Below, piece after piece: positions 56,502 to 64,000 of a stretch of 64,000 nt of DNA (position 1 is its first letter; each line of letters opens with the position of its first letter). Source of the stretch: Pleurocapsa sp. PCC 7319 (GTDB lineage Bacteria; Cyanobacteriota; Cyanobacteriia; Cyanobacteriales; Xenococcaceae); contig NZ_KB235922.1 of the NCBI RefSeq assembly GCF_000332195.1, positions 5,491,322 through 5,555,321 on the forward strand, read 5' to 3'. Under the pieces are notes generated by a model. That model saw nothing but the letters and a program-made list of their open reading frames with translations, had not been told where the DNA came from and searched no databases. Position numbers and translations under genes: made by a program.

Positions 56502-57116
56502 ATGGATTACAAAAACAAAATTTTAGACGAAATTGAGACTATTTCCGAATCATTGTTGCCTGAGGTGTTAAATTTTATCCAATCCCTCAAATCGAAATCG
56601 ACGGACGCTCCCAAGACAAATCTGGTTAGCAACTCGCAATTATCCCATCCTAAGGAAGAAGTGATTATCTATACAGATGGTGCTTGCACTGGCAATCCTG
56701 GTGCGGGGGGATATGGTGCAGTACTCATCTTTGGAGATCGACGACAGGAAATTTCTGGTGGGTATCAACTCACTACCAATAATCGCATGGAAATGATGGG
56801 AGCGATCACTGCCTTAAAATCCTTGGAACATAAGTCCAAGGTAAAACTTCACAGCGACTCTAAGTATATTGTCGATGCCATAGTCAAAGGCTGGGCTAAA
56901 AAATGGCAAGCCAACGGTTGGAAAAGAAATAAAAAAGAAATGGCTAAAAATCCCGATCTGTGGCAACAATTACTAGAACTCTGTCAAATCCACGATGTTG
57001 AATTTGTTTGGGTAAAAGGTCATGCCGGAATCCCCGAAAATGAAAGATGCGATCGCCTTGCTGTTAGTGCAGCACAACAGGGAAACTTAGCAACAGATCA
57101 AGGATATATTAGCTAA
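56502..57116 (+). CDS. rnhA: Ribonuclease HI with unusual N-terminal extension
   Basis: Degrades the RNA strand of RNA-DNA hybrids. The RNase H domain (about residues 52-195) keeps all catalytic acids: Asp59 in IYTDGACTGNPG, the Glu in NRMEMMGAI, the Asp in LHSDSKYIVD and the Asp in NERCDRLA. The first 50 residues (NKILDEIETISESLLPEVLNF) are not part of a standard RNase HI and resemble the DUF2281/VapB-like helix often found in antitoxins. ATG at 56502; a TTG two codons earlier is also in frame. A nine-copy heptamer array follows the stop. Confidence 0.92.
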   Translation: MDYKNKILDEIETISESLLPEVLNFIQSLKSKSTDAPKTNLVSNSQLSHPKEEVIIYTDGACTGNPGAGGYGAVLIFGDRRQEISGGYQLTTNNRMEMMGAITALKSLEHKSKVKLHSDSKYIVDAIVKGWAKKWQANGWKRNKKEMAKNPDLWQQLLELCQIHDVEFVWVKGHAGIPENERCDRLAVSAAQQGNLATDQGYIS

Positions 57117-57124
57117 GGCTCTAC

Positions 57125-57190
57125 TGATTACTGATTACTGATTACTGATTACTGATTACTGATTACTGATTACTGATTACTGATTACTGA
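57125..57190. repeat. Heptamer array (TGATTAC)x9 overlapping a gene end
   Basis: Nine perfect TGATTAC copies (57125-57187) plus TGA lie between the convergent rnhA and DUF2854 genes. The right end (57170-57190) lies inside the DUF2854 gene and encodes its last residues and stop codon. Confidence 0.95.
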
Positions 57191-57721
57191 CTTTAAGGCC
57201 AAGTCAATTTTAGATTTTTGAGGTTGGGTAATTTCAGCAATTATGTCGGGGCCAAAAAACTTCTCAATTTTTTCTCGTCTTTCTTGCCATTGTTCTAGGG
57301 AGAAAAATGGTGAATCAAATTCCATCAATAAAGTGTAAGCACCATCTCTAGATTGCTCTTGAATACCAACTAACTCTGGTCTGTCTGCATCTGAAGGACT
57401 TAAACCTAATTTCTCTAAGGATTCGTCTAAATGTGCTTCCTGTCCATAGCGATAGCGAGTCACATCTTTCCGTAACTGTTCTTGGGTTGGAGTAGCCTGC
57501 GATCGCAGTTTTTCAACTTCAGGAGTAGTTTCAGTAGTATAAGGTACTGGCTTTAATTCGGCAGCCTTGAGAGCCAAACCACCTAATAACAAAGGAATTC
57601 CATAAAAGAAACCCGCTAAATTAAGAGTGTTCATGCCGACAGCATAGGCATAAAAACCAACAGCAGTTAGAATTCCTCCAACAGTTAAGCCTACAGCCGC
57701 CAATGGTATTTTACGCAACAT
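57170..57721 (-). CDS. DUF2854 family membrane protein
   Basis: A 183-residue protein with two N-terminal transmembrane segments (AVGLTVGGILTAVGFYAYAVG and LAGFFYGIPLLLGGLAL) and a soluble C-terminal part with a conserved segment (DVTRYRYGQEAHLDESLEKLGL). It matches, from memory, DUF2854, present in cyanobacteria and plants; the function is unknown and a thylakoid location is likely. Odd: its last six residues (SVISNQ) and stop codon are encoded by a heptamer tandem array, so its C-terminus can change when the array slips. ATG at 57721. Confidence 0.8.
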   Translation of the reverse strand: MLRKIPLAAVGLTVGGILTAVGFYAYAVGMNTLNLAGFFYGIPLLLGGLALKAAELKPVPYTTETTPEVEKLRSQATPTQEQLRKDVTRYRYGQEAHLDESLEKLGLSPSDADRPELVGIQEQSRDGAYTLLMEFDSPFFSLEQWQERREKIEKFFGPDIIAEITQPQKSKIDLALKSVISNQ

Positions 57722-57791
57722 AATAAAAAATTGTTTAAATTTGTCAATATTGTCTATTCTAGAGCTATTGGATACTCGAATTAAATAAATT

Positions 57792-57971
57792 ATGGATCAA
57801 GTTGATATTAAAGCGAGAATTACTCAGATAGCCTCAAAAAGAGATTCTCTAGTGGAATTACTGGAAAGACCTAATTTAGGAACTCTGAGAATAGATGTAG
57901 ACCAAGCATTAGAAGAATTAGACGAATTAATTGAAGAGTTTAACGAAACTTTTCCTGAAGAGAATTCTTAG
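57792..57971 (+). CDS. Small acidic helical protein
   Basis: A 59-residue frame starting at ATG 57792 (MDQVDIKARITQIASKRD). It is rich in Leu, Glu and Asp with a heptad-like pattern (ALEELDELIEEFNETF), so it is probably a helical hairpin or coiled coil. No family is recognised. It is divergent from DUF2854 and lies 44 bases upstream of the next small gene, upstream of psbB. Codon use looks like real coding DNA. Confidence 0.6.
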   Translation: MDQVDIKARITQIASKRDSLVELLERPNLGTLRIDVDQALEELDELIEEFNETFPEENS

Positions 57972-58015
57972 AACTAGATCCCAAAATTTAAGAAAGACAC
58001 TTGGAGATTGACACG

Positions 58016-58327
58016 GTGAAATATTTCTTTCTGAGTGATGGCTGGACATATGGTAGAGTATGGGAATTCGGAGGACTTTGGGATCAAAATAGTTGGGGAC
58101 GCAAACCAAAAATCAAACGACTCAATTGTGGCACTAAACAGCAAGGAGAAACTTTATGGCTTCATGCTGTAGAAGATGCTGTGCTGATGGTTGAGGTTCA
58201 ACCTCATACAAAAACTCAAAATATATCTTCTAGTATTGGTCAAGTTGTACTCAAGCGTTTAATTAGTGCTGAACAAGTAATCGAAGTTTTGACTCGTTCC
58301 GAATCAATTTTCAACTCGTCTGAATAA
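58016..58327 (+). CDS. Conserved-looking small protein upstream of psbB
   Basis: A 103-residue protein from the GTG at 58016 (MKYFFLSDGWTYGRVWEFGG). It is rich in Trp in the first half, then has basic and beta-rich segments (GETLWLHAVEDAVLMVEVQP) and a helical end. A GGAG ribosome-binding site lies about ten bases before the GTG; a TTG at 58001 overlaps that site and is less likely. Function unknown. The location next to psbB is suggestive of a photosynthetic role but nothing in the sequence proves it. Confidence 0.6.
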   Translation: MKYFFLSDGWTYGRVWEFGGLWDQNSWGRKPKIKRLNCGTKQQGETLWLHAVEDAVLMVEVQPHTKTQNISSSIGQVVLKRLISAEQVIEVLTRSESIFNSSE

Positions 58328-58657
58328 ATTAGAAACCAAACAACTCAGAATTAATTTATCCTCATCTTTGTCATATAAGTTAACTTTTGTCGATAACTAT
58401 CGATAAATCTTGCAATAGGTTCTAACAATAGTTACACTTCTTTAAATAATAGTAATTTCAAGGGATGCTTGAATAAGCTCATTTTTTTGTTGGTTAGTTT
58501 CAGGATTTCCTGGTCAACCACAAGGTTTGAGGCATAAATACAGATTACAAAATAACAGTCAACGTTGATGCTCTAATTAAACCTATAGCATTTGCGTAAG
58601 CCAGAAATATCTGGTTCAACTAGACAAATTATTTAATGAATAGGAGGAGCGTAGTCT
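58328..58657 (+). promoter_or_regulatory. psbB upstream region
   Basis: 330 bases without a gene. It contains a 14-base inverted repeat TCGATA-AC-TATCGA (58390-58403) that could bind a dimeric regulator, and a strong TAGGAGGAG ribosome-binding site just before the psbB ATG. The promoter itself cannot be placed with certainty. Confidence 0.45.
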
Positions 58658-60190
58658 ATGGGACTACCTTGGTATCGAGTTCACACAGTCGTCCTGAATG
58701 ACCCAGGAAGGCTTATATCAGTTCATCTAATGCACACCGCTTTAGTAGCAGGGTGGGCGGGGTCTATGGCTCTATTTGAGTTGGCAACTTTTGATCCCAG
58801 CGATTCTGTACTTAACCCCATGTGGCGGCAGGGTATGTTCGTCTTGCCTTTTATGGCTCGTTTAGGTGTAGATACATCTTGGGGTGGCTGGAGTGTTACT
58901 GGTGAAACTGGACTAAATCCCGGTTTTTGGTCTTTTGAAGGTGTTGCGATCGCGCATATCGTATTATCCGGGTTGCTGTTCTTGGCAGCAGTTTGGCATT
59001 GGGTGTACTGGGATCTAGATTTATTTGTAGATCCTCGTACTGGTCAGACAGCTTTGGATTTACCCAAAATGTTTGGTATTCATTTGTTCTTGTCTGGTCT
59101 TCTTTGTTTCGGTTTTGGAGCATTTCACCTCACAGGTTTGTGGGGACCAGGAATGTGGGTATCAGACGCATTTGGTGTGACTGGTCATGTCCAACCAGTG
59201 GCTCCTGAATGGGGTCCATCAGGGTTTAATCCCTTTAACCCTGGCGGTGTTGTAGCGCACCACATTGCTGCTGGTGTGGTCGGAATTATTGCTGGTTTAT
59301 TTCATCTCAGTGTTCGTCCTCCAGAAAGACTATATAAGGCTCTCAGGATGGGTAATATTGAAACAGTTCTCTCCAGTAGTATTGCGGCAGTATTCTTCGC
59401 GGCATTCGTGGTGACAGGAACTATGTGGTACGGTAATGCCACTACTCCTATCGAATTGTTTGGACCTACTCGTTATCAGTGGGATTCGGGGTACTTTAAA
59501 CAGGAAATGGAACGACGTGTTGAAACCAGCATGGATGATGGCTTAACTCGCTCCGAAGCTTGGTCAAGAATTCCTGAGAAACTTGCCTTCTACGACTATG
59601 TAGGAAATAGTCCCGCTAAGGGAGGTTTATTCCGTACCGGCGCAATGGATAGTGGTGATGGTATTGCCCAAGAGTGGTTAGGACACGCTGTATTCACTGA
59701 TAGTGAAGGTCGTGAACTGGAGGCTCGTCGTATGCCTAACTTCTTTGAAACCTTCCCTGTTATTTTGACAGATGCAGATGGAGTTGTCAGAGCCGATATA
59801 CCTTTCCGTCGTGCAGAATCTAAACTGAGTGTAGAACAAAGTGGAGTTAACGTCAGCTTCTATGGTGGTGCTTTAGATGGTCAGACATTTAACGATGCAC
59901 CAACTGTCAAAAAATATGCTCGTAAAGCGCAACTAGGTGAAGCTTTCTCGTTTGACACAGAAACTTTAGACTCTGACGGTGTATTCCGTACTAGTCCTCG
60001 AGGTTGGTTCACTTTCGGTCACGCTTGTTTCGCTCTATTATTCTTCTTTGGTCATATTTGGCATGGTTCTCGTACTTTGTACAGAGATGTATTTGCTGGT
60101 GTTGACCCTGAACTAGAAGAGGAGCAAGTAGAATGGGGCTTCTATCAAAAAGTGGGTGATAAATCTACTCGTTCCCAACAAGAAGCCTAG
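58658..60190 (+). CDS. psbB: Photosystem II CP47 chlorophyll-binding protein
   Basis: Core antenna subunit of photosystem II in the thylakoid membrane. The 510 residues are full length, with six transmembrane helices carrying chlorophyll-binding His pairs ([52 protein letters not shown]). The large lumenal loop E lies between helices five and six. It opens with the typical [18 protein letters not shown]. psbT follows 175 bases downstream. Confidence 0.99.
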   Translation: MGLPWYRVHTVVLNDPGRLISVHLMHTALVAGWAGSMALFELATFDPSDSVLNPMWRQGMFVLPFMARLGVDTSWGGWSVTGETGLNPGFWSFEGVAIAHIVLSGLLFLAAVWHWVYWDLDLFVDPRTGQTALDLPKMFGIHLFLSGLLCFGFGAFHLTGLWGPGMWVSDAFGVTGHVQPVAPEWGPSGFNPFNPGGVVAHHIAAGVVGIIAGLFHLSVRPPERLYKALRMGNIETVLSSSIAAVFFAAFVVTGTMWYGNATTPIELFGPTRYQWDSGYFKQEMERRVETSMDDGLTRSEAWSRIPEKLAFYDYVGNSPAKGGLFRTGAMDSGDGIAQEWLGHAVFTDSEGRELEARRMPNFFETFPVILTDADGVVRADIPFRRAESKLSVEQSGVNVSFYGGALDGQTFNDAPTVKKYARKAQLGEAFSFDTETLDSDGVFRTSPRGWFTFGHACFALLFFFGHIWHGSRTLYRDVFAGVDPELEEEQVEWGFYQKVGDKSTRSQQEA

Positions 60191-60224
60191 AAATTTCTCT
60201 AAGCTGTTTTAAAGCATAATTTGA

Positions 60225-60277
60225 AGAGGGAAGATGGTAAATGTATAATAGTTTTTATTTTTTATCATCTTCCTTCT
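60225..60277 (+). other. Long hairpin between psbB and psbT
   Basis: A 17-bp stem with two G-U pairs: 60225-60241 pairs with 60261-60277 around a 19-base loop; the core GGAAGATG/CATCTTCC is perfect. No T-run follows. It probably protects the psbB 3' end or tunes read-through into psbT. Confidence 0.6.
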
Positions 60278-60365
60278 GGCTAAGATTTTAATCAGTTGAG
60301 AGAATTCTGAAGAATAGTAATTTTGTTGGTAGAATAACAAGTAAAGGCATTTTAGGAATTTAAAT

Positions 60366-60461
60366 ATGGAAGCTGTTGCATACATTTTAGTTTTGACTAT
60401 GGCACTCGCAGTTCTCTTTTTTGCGATCGCCTTCCGTGAACCTCCCCGTATTGAAAAGTAA
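60366..60461 (+). CDS. psbT: Photosystem II protein T
   Basis: A 31-residue, single-helix subunit of the photosystem II core at the dimer interface. The sequence opens [19 protein letters not shown] and ends [11 protein letters not shown], an excellent match to cyanobacterial PsbT. It is too short for most gene finders. ATG at 60366, 175 bases after psbB. A small hairpin GCTTA-GAGT-TAAGC (60476-60489) before a T-rich stretch may end the transcript. Confidence 0.96.
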   Translation: MEAVAYILVLTMALAVLFFAIAFREPPRIEK

Positions 60462-60631
60462 TTAAATTTTAAGTAGCTTAGAGTTAAGCATTTTGAAGAT
60501 TTTTTCTTTTCTGAGTCTTTTTCCCTCATAGTCTGTTACAAGACAGATTATGATATGGGAAATGGCTCAGATTTGTCGTTTATATTGATTATCATGTAGC
60601 CCATTGATCACAAACATTAATTATTAGATTC

Positions 60632-61162
60632 ATGCATTGTCCGAATTGCCAGCACACAGAAAGTCGAGTTTTAGAGTCTCGTTCTACAGAAAGTGGGCAG
60701 AGTATTCGTCGTCGTAGAGAGTGTCTCAACTGTAAACAACGTTTTACCACCTACGAGAGAATTGAGTTTGTTCCCATTACAGTAATCAAGAGAGATAGTA
60801 GTAGAGAGTCTTTTGACCGTTCTAAGCTTATTCGAGGAATAGTACGAGCTTGTGAAAAGACCACAGTATCATATCAAAAAATTGAAACAATTGTTGATGA
60901 CATTGAAGCTAAACTCCAACAAAATTCAGGTAAAGAGTTCCACAGCAGGGACATCGGAGAACTGGTTTTGAACAACTTGCGTCACGAGAATGAAGTGGCT
61001 TACATTCGCTTCGCTTCAGTTTACCGAAAATTTCAGGGAATTAAAGACTTTATTGAAACTTTAAATCTACTTCAAAGTGAAAATTCTCAAGCGCAAGATT
61101 TAATCTGGCAAGATGGGGAAAACCCAACTTCATCTCCTCAGATTATTGACTGTATTTCATAG
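60632..61162 (+). CDS. nrdR: Transcriptional repressor NrdR
   Basis: Represses ribonucleotide reductase genes in response to ATP/dATP. A zinc ribbon opens the protein ([12 protein letters not shown] with [12 protein letters not shown], four Cys), followed by the ATP-cone domain ([20 protein letters not shown]) and [12 protein letters not shown]. At 176 residues it has a slightly long C-terminal tail. ATG at 60632. No nrd gene is in the window. I recall the order psbB-psbT-nrdR-rpsA from other cyanobacteria. Confidence 0.95.
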   Translation: MHCPNCQHTESRVLESRSTESGQSIRRRRECLNCKQRFTTYERIEFVPITVIKRDSSRESFDRSKLIRGIVRACEKTTVSYQKIETIVDDIEAKLQQNSGKEFHSRDIGELVLNNLRHENEVAYIRFASVYRKFQGIKDFIETLNLLQSENSQAQDLIWQDGENPTSSPQIIDCIS

Positions 61163-61352
61163 AATTGAGCAGCTAGTTTTTTAGGTGGTAATACGATAGT
61201 CTGTAAGTGGCGAAACAGTAATGACATCAGTAAAACAAACATCACGATAAAATACCAACTAAACTCAATTTTTTAGGCGACTTTTTCGGTACCAAAAGCA
61301 ACCAAGAATCATAAAAAAAAGTTACAGTTAACCCAATAAAAAGTTAGAATGA

Positions 61353-61549
61353 TATAATGCCATCTTGCCGACAAGCAAATGTATTTCATTTGCAACTACT
61401 TTTTAAAGGTCATACCTTAAATTCATTTTCGGTATCTGAAAACTAAGTGAATGTAGGTGTAGGCTGCACAATAATCAGGTGAGTGTACATCAAGCAGGAG
61501 GCTCATCAATCAAAAATATAAGAAAATACAACAAGGACATCTAACCCAT
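61353..61549 (+). promoter_or_regulatory. rpsA promoter and leader
   Basis: A perfect -10 box TATAAT lies at 61353-61358 without a clear -35 box. A hairpin GCAAATG-TATTT-CATTTGC (61375-61393) lies soon after, near the expected RNA start. The leader to the rpsA ATG would be about 185 bases, long enough for autogenous control by S1. The rest of the gap from 61163 shows nothing else. Confidence 0.5.
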
Positions 61550-62776
61550 ATGGTCAATCAGCAAGCAAACAGTACTCAAGATATTGGTTTCACTCACGAA
61601 GATTTCGCAGCTCTCCTTGATAAATATGACTATCACTTCAGTCCTGGGGATATAGTAGCGGGAACAGTTTTTAGTATGGAACCAAGGGGAGCTCTGATTG
61701 ACATTGGTGCTAAAACAGCTGCTTATATTCCGATTCAGGAAATGTCAATTAACCGCGTTGACAACCCTAGCGAAGTACTTCAAGCAGATGAAACCAGAGA
61801 GTTTTTCATTTTAACTGATGAAAATGAAGATGGACAGCTAACCCTTTCTATAAGACGTATTGAGTATATGCGTGCCTGGGAACGGGTTAGACAACTACAG
61901 CAAGAAGATGCCACGGTGCGCTCCAATGTATTTGCCACTAATCGTGGTGGTGCGTTAGTTAGAATTGAAGGGTTAAGAGGCTTTATTCCTGGTTCTCACA
62001 TCAGCGCGAGGGAAACCAAAGAAGATTTAGTAGGGGAAGATTTACCACTCAAATTTTTAGAAGTAGATGAAGAACGTAATCGATTAGTTCTTAGTCATCG
62101 TCGAGCCTTAGTAGAGCGTAAGATGAATGGCTTAGAAGTAGGTCAGGTCGTCAAAGGTTCTGTGCGTGGTATCAAGCCTTATGGTGCATTTATTGACATT
62201 GGTGGGGTTAGCGGATTACTTCATATTTCCGAGATATCTCACGATCATATCGATACTCCCCACAGCGTATTTGGTGTGAATGATGAGCTAAAAGTAATGA
62301 TTATCGACCTAGATGCCGAAAGAGGTCGTATATCTCTTTCCACTAAGCAGCTAGAGCCAGAACCTGGTGATATGCTCAAAAATAGAGAGATAGTATTTGA
62401 AAAAGCCGAAGAAATGGCTGAAAAGTATCGCCAGAAACTATTGGCTGAAGCGGAAGGAATTACTCTAGAAGAAGAGATTCCCTCAGCATCGGAAGAGCCT
62501 GTTGTAGCAGAAGATGCCGAGGAGACAGTAGTAAATGAGACTACAGATACAGAAGATGTAGAGGAAACAGTAGACGAAACTACAGAGGAAACAGTAGACG
62601 AAACTACAGAGGAAACAGTAGACGAAACTACAGAGGAAACAGTAGACGAAACTACAGAGGAAACAGTAGACGAAACTACAGAGGAAACAGTAGACGAAAC
62701 TACAGAGGAAACAGTAGCAGTGGATTCTACCGAAGATTCTGAAGGAGAGATGGTAGGTGCTGCGGCAGAAGAATAA
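61550..62776 (+). CDS. rpsA: 30S ribosomal protein S1 with repetitive acidic tail
   Basis: An mRNA-binding ribosomal protein with three S1 (OB-fold) domains at about residues 33-100, 118-184 and 197-267 (GDIVAGTVFSMEPRGALIDIGAK; EGLRGFIPGSHIS; GQVVKGSVRGIKPYGAFIDIGG). Three domains is the cyanobacterial and plastid form. At 408 residues it is roughly 80-100 longer than usual because of an acidic C-terminal tail holding six perfect ETVDETTE repeats (residues 339-386). The repeats are identical in DNA too, so the tail length may vary between strains. ATG at 61550; a terminator follows. Confidence 0.95.
   Translation: MVNQQANSTQDIGFTHEDFAALLDKYDYHFSPGDIVAGTVFSMEPRGALIDIGAKTAAYIPIQEMSINRVDNPSEVLQADETREFFILTDENEDGQLTLSIRRIEYMRAWERVRQLQQEDATVRSNVFATNRGGALVRIEGLRGFIPGSHISARETKEDLVGEDLPLKFLEVDEERNRLVLSHRRALVERKMNGLEVGQVVKGSVRGIKPYGAFIDIGGVSGLLHISEISHDHIDTPHSVFGVNDELKVMIIDLDAERGRISLSTKQLEPEPGDMLKNREIVFEKAEEMAEKYRQKLLAEAEGITLEEEIPSASEEPVVAEDAEETVVNETTDTEDVEETVDETTEETVDETTEETVDETTEETVDETTEETVDETTEETVDETTEETVAVDSTEDSEGEMVGAAAEE
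62564..62716 (+). repeat. Perfect 24-bp tandem repeat x6 in rpsA
   Basis: Six identical 24-base units (62564-62707) plus a partial unit encode ETVDETTE. A degenerate older copy (ETVVNETTD) lies upstream at about 62522. The identity at synonymous positions points to recent slippage expansion. Confidence 0.97.
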
Positions 62777-62808
62777 GTTTTATTGTGATTAGTTGCAAAA
62801 TAGTATTT

Positions 62809-62835
62809 AGAGAGGATTATTTTCCTCTCTTTTTT
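62809..62835 (+). terminator. Rho-independent terminator of rpsA
   Basis: A perfect 8-bp stem AGAGAGGA (62809-62816) with TCCTCTCT (62823-62830), then a T-run. It lies 33 bases past the rpsA stop. Confidence 0.92.
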
Positions 62836-62863
62836 ATTAACTGTTTATCATAGGAGAAAGCCC

Positions 62864-63616
62864 TTGTCGATCGCGATCGCTTGCCAAGATCTAAAATTTG
62901 AAGACATATCTGCCATTATTTTTGATAAAGATGGTACTTTAGAAAATTCTTTAGTTTTTTGGCGAGAAGTAGGTATTAGAAGAGCCCGTATAATTGATGC
63001 TCAGATTCCAGGGGTGGGAGAGCCTTTGCTGATGTCATTTGGCATTCAGGACAATGCCTTAGATCCTACAGGTTTGTTAGCAGTTGGTAGCCGACAGGAA
63101 AATGAAATTGCGGCCGCAGCTTACATTGCTGAGACAGGACGAAGCTGGTTCGAGGCGAAACAAATTGCTCAAGAGGCGTTTAGAGAAGTATCAGAATCCA
63201 AATATTTGATTAAAAATCCTGAATCTGCCCCATTATTTCCTGAAGTGAGAGCAACACTTGAATTTTTAGCTAGTAAAGGTTTAAAATTGGGAATTCTATC
63301 TGCAGATTCAACGGAGGAAGTGACAAACTTTGTAGTCAATCATCAGCTTGAGGACTACATCAAGCTAAATATGGGAGTAGACGATGAAATTACTAAGCCA
63401 GATCCCAGACTGTTTATAGAAGCTTGCCAAGCACTAGAGGTTAGTCCTAGTCAAACCCTTATGGTTGGAGATTCTCAAGTAGACATTGCTTTGGGGATAT
63501 CGGCAAATGCCGCCGGGACGATCGCGGTTTGTCGTCACGGAAATCTGGAATTATCTCAAGCAAATATTCAAATTTCTAATCTTTCAGAAATTCAAACTTT
63601 GTCATCCTCAAATTAA
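62864..63616 (+). CDS. HAD-family phosphatase (Gph/PGPase-like)
   Basis: A 250-residue haloacid-dehalogenase-type hydrolase. Motif I is IIFDKDGTLENS with the nucleophile Asp; motif II is LGILSADSTEEV; the Lys of motif III is in DDEITKPDPRLF; motif IV is MVGDSQVDIALG. A helical cap lies between motifs I and II. The substrate, possibly a sugar phosphate or phosphoglycolate, is not decided. The start is a TTG at 62864 with a TAGGAGA ribosome-binding site; the next in-frame Met is far downstream, past motif I. Confidence 0.85.
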   Translation: MSIAIACQDLKFEDISAIIFDKDGTLENSLVFWREVGIRRARIIDAQIPGVGEPLLMSFGIQDNALDPTGLLAVGSRQENEIAAAAYIAETGRSWFEAKQIAQEAFREVSESKYLIKNPESAPLFPEVRATLEFLASKGLKLGILSADSTEEVTNFVVNHQLEDYIKLNMGVDDEITKPDPRLFIEACQALEVSPSQTLMVGDSQVDIALGISANAAGTIAVCRHGNLELSQANIQISNLSEIQTLSSSN

Positions 63617-63696
63617 AACTGTATTATGTAGCTTAATCTCGGATGTTGGGATCAACTCCAGCATCATCATAACATTTCATAGAGGGTTATACTGAA

Positions 63697-64000
63697 TTGT
63701 CTCGCAACTACTTATTTACCTCCGAATCAGTCACAGAAGGTCATCCCGATAAAATTTGTGATCAAATTTCCGACACTATTTTAGATGCTTTATTATCCCA
63801 AGACCCTTTAAGTCGCGTTGCGGCAGAGGTGGTAGTAAATACCGGCTTAGTTTTAGTCACGGGAGAAATTACTACTAAAGCTCAGGTCAATTATGTAGAT
63901 TTAGTCAGAGAAAAAATTGCTGAAATTGGCTATACTCATGCAGAAAATGGGTTCTCGGCTAATAGTTGTTCTATATTAATTGCTCTAGATGAACAATCCC
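63697..64000 (+). CDS. metK: S-adenosylmethionine synthetase (5' part)
   Basis: Makes S-adenosylmethionine from methionine and ATP. The window holds the first 101 codons; the rest lies beyond the right edge. The N-terminal signature [20 protein letters not shown] is intact, with the catalytic-type His and the following AALSQDP-like segment ([14 protein letters not shown]). The start is a TTG at 63697: a stop codon lies nine codons upstream in the frame and no ATG or GTG lies between. A GAGG ribosome-binding site precedes it. It follows the HAD gene by 80 bases. Confidence 0.93.
   Translation, partial: MSRNYLFTSESVTEGHPDKICDQISDTILDALLSQDPLSRVAAEVVVNTGLVLVTGEITTKAQVNYVDLVREKIAEIGYTHAENGFSANSCSILIALDEQS

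Noticed and set aside
57125-57187. Possible CRISPR array
   Set aside because: The repeat unit is only seven bases with no spacers; it is a heptamer tandem repeat. No array with regular spacers was seen anywhere in the window.
60209-60529. 106-residue minus-strand frame over psbT
   Set aside because: psbT on the plus strand is certain; the antisense frame has no recognisable pattern and would read through the psbB-psbT hairpin.
63617-63696. SAM-type riboswitch upstream of metK
   Set aside because: Only 80 bases are available and no conserved riboswitch core or pairing pattern could be identified.

Overview
The window is chromosomal DNA of an oxygenic cyanobacterium. It carries psaA-psaB (photosystem I core), psbB-psbT (photosystem II), petP (cytochrome b6f accessory subunit), chlG (chlorophyll synthase) and a CCB2/CCB4-type cytochrome b6 assembly factor. 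The palindrome GCGATCGC (HIP1) recurs throughout, and there are many cyanobacterial heptanucleotide arrays (STRRs) and small dispersed palindromes. The AT-rich composition and repeat content suggest a larger-genome unicellular, colonial or baeocyte-forming lineage, but I cannot fix the genus. No rRNA, tRNA, CRISPR array, prophage or intact insertion sequence was recognised. The window looks like core and shell genome rather than an island.

Layout. 1-18 kb: a cut-off secreted protein, dnaK, gpsA, a receiver-GGDEF-EAL protein, thiL, a GAF histidine kinase, an AarF/UbiB kinase, yebC, a PHP phosphoesterase, glk, a GNAT acetyltransferase, miaE, a metallophosphatase and hisS. 18-26.5 kb: a Trp-rich small protein, a polysaccharide export pair (Wza-like OPX and Wzc-like tyrosine kinase), the CCB2/CCB4 factor, a DUF3155 protein, a second GAF histidine kinase and a glycosyltransferase. 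26.5-38.5 kb: gyrA, a Ser/Thr kinase with a PsbP-like outer domain, lysC, an FMN reductase, small hypotheticals, coaX, gltS and a SodX-like peptidase. 38.8-43 kb: two ABC export cassettes on the minus strand. 43-54 kb: petP, an ArsA/Get3-like ATPase directly upstream of chlG, a lipoprotein, then psaA and psaB. 54-64 kb: an HPP membrane protein, a tandem Usp protein, RNase HI, DUF2854, two small conserved-looking ORFs, psbB, psbT, nrdR, rpsA, a HAD phosphatase and the start of metK.

Themes. Photosynthesis genes are spread among housekeeping genes. Surface polysaccharide export is represented by the OPX/PCP pair, by a Wzm/Wzt-like ABC pair and by a glycosyltransferase. Signalling proteins (two histidine kinases, a c-di-GMP-type protein, a Ser/Thr kinase) sit alone without obvious partners.

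The most unusual signals are small-scale. A 47-bp dispersed repeat lies in frame inside the CCB2/CCB4 gene and again, inverted, 15 kb away. Matching inverted heptamer arrays flank yebC. A heptamer array supplies the last codons of the DUF2854 gene. A perfect 24-nt x6 repeat encodes an acidic tail on ribosomal protein S1. There are strong hairpins in the psaA leader, the psaA-psaB spacer and the psbB-psbT spacer. No clearly new multi-gene system was found.
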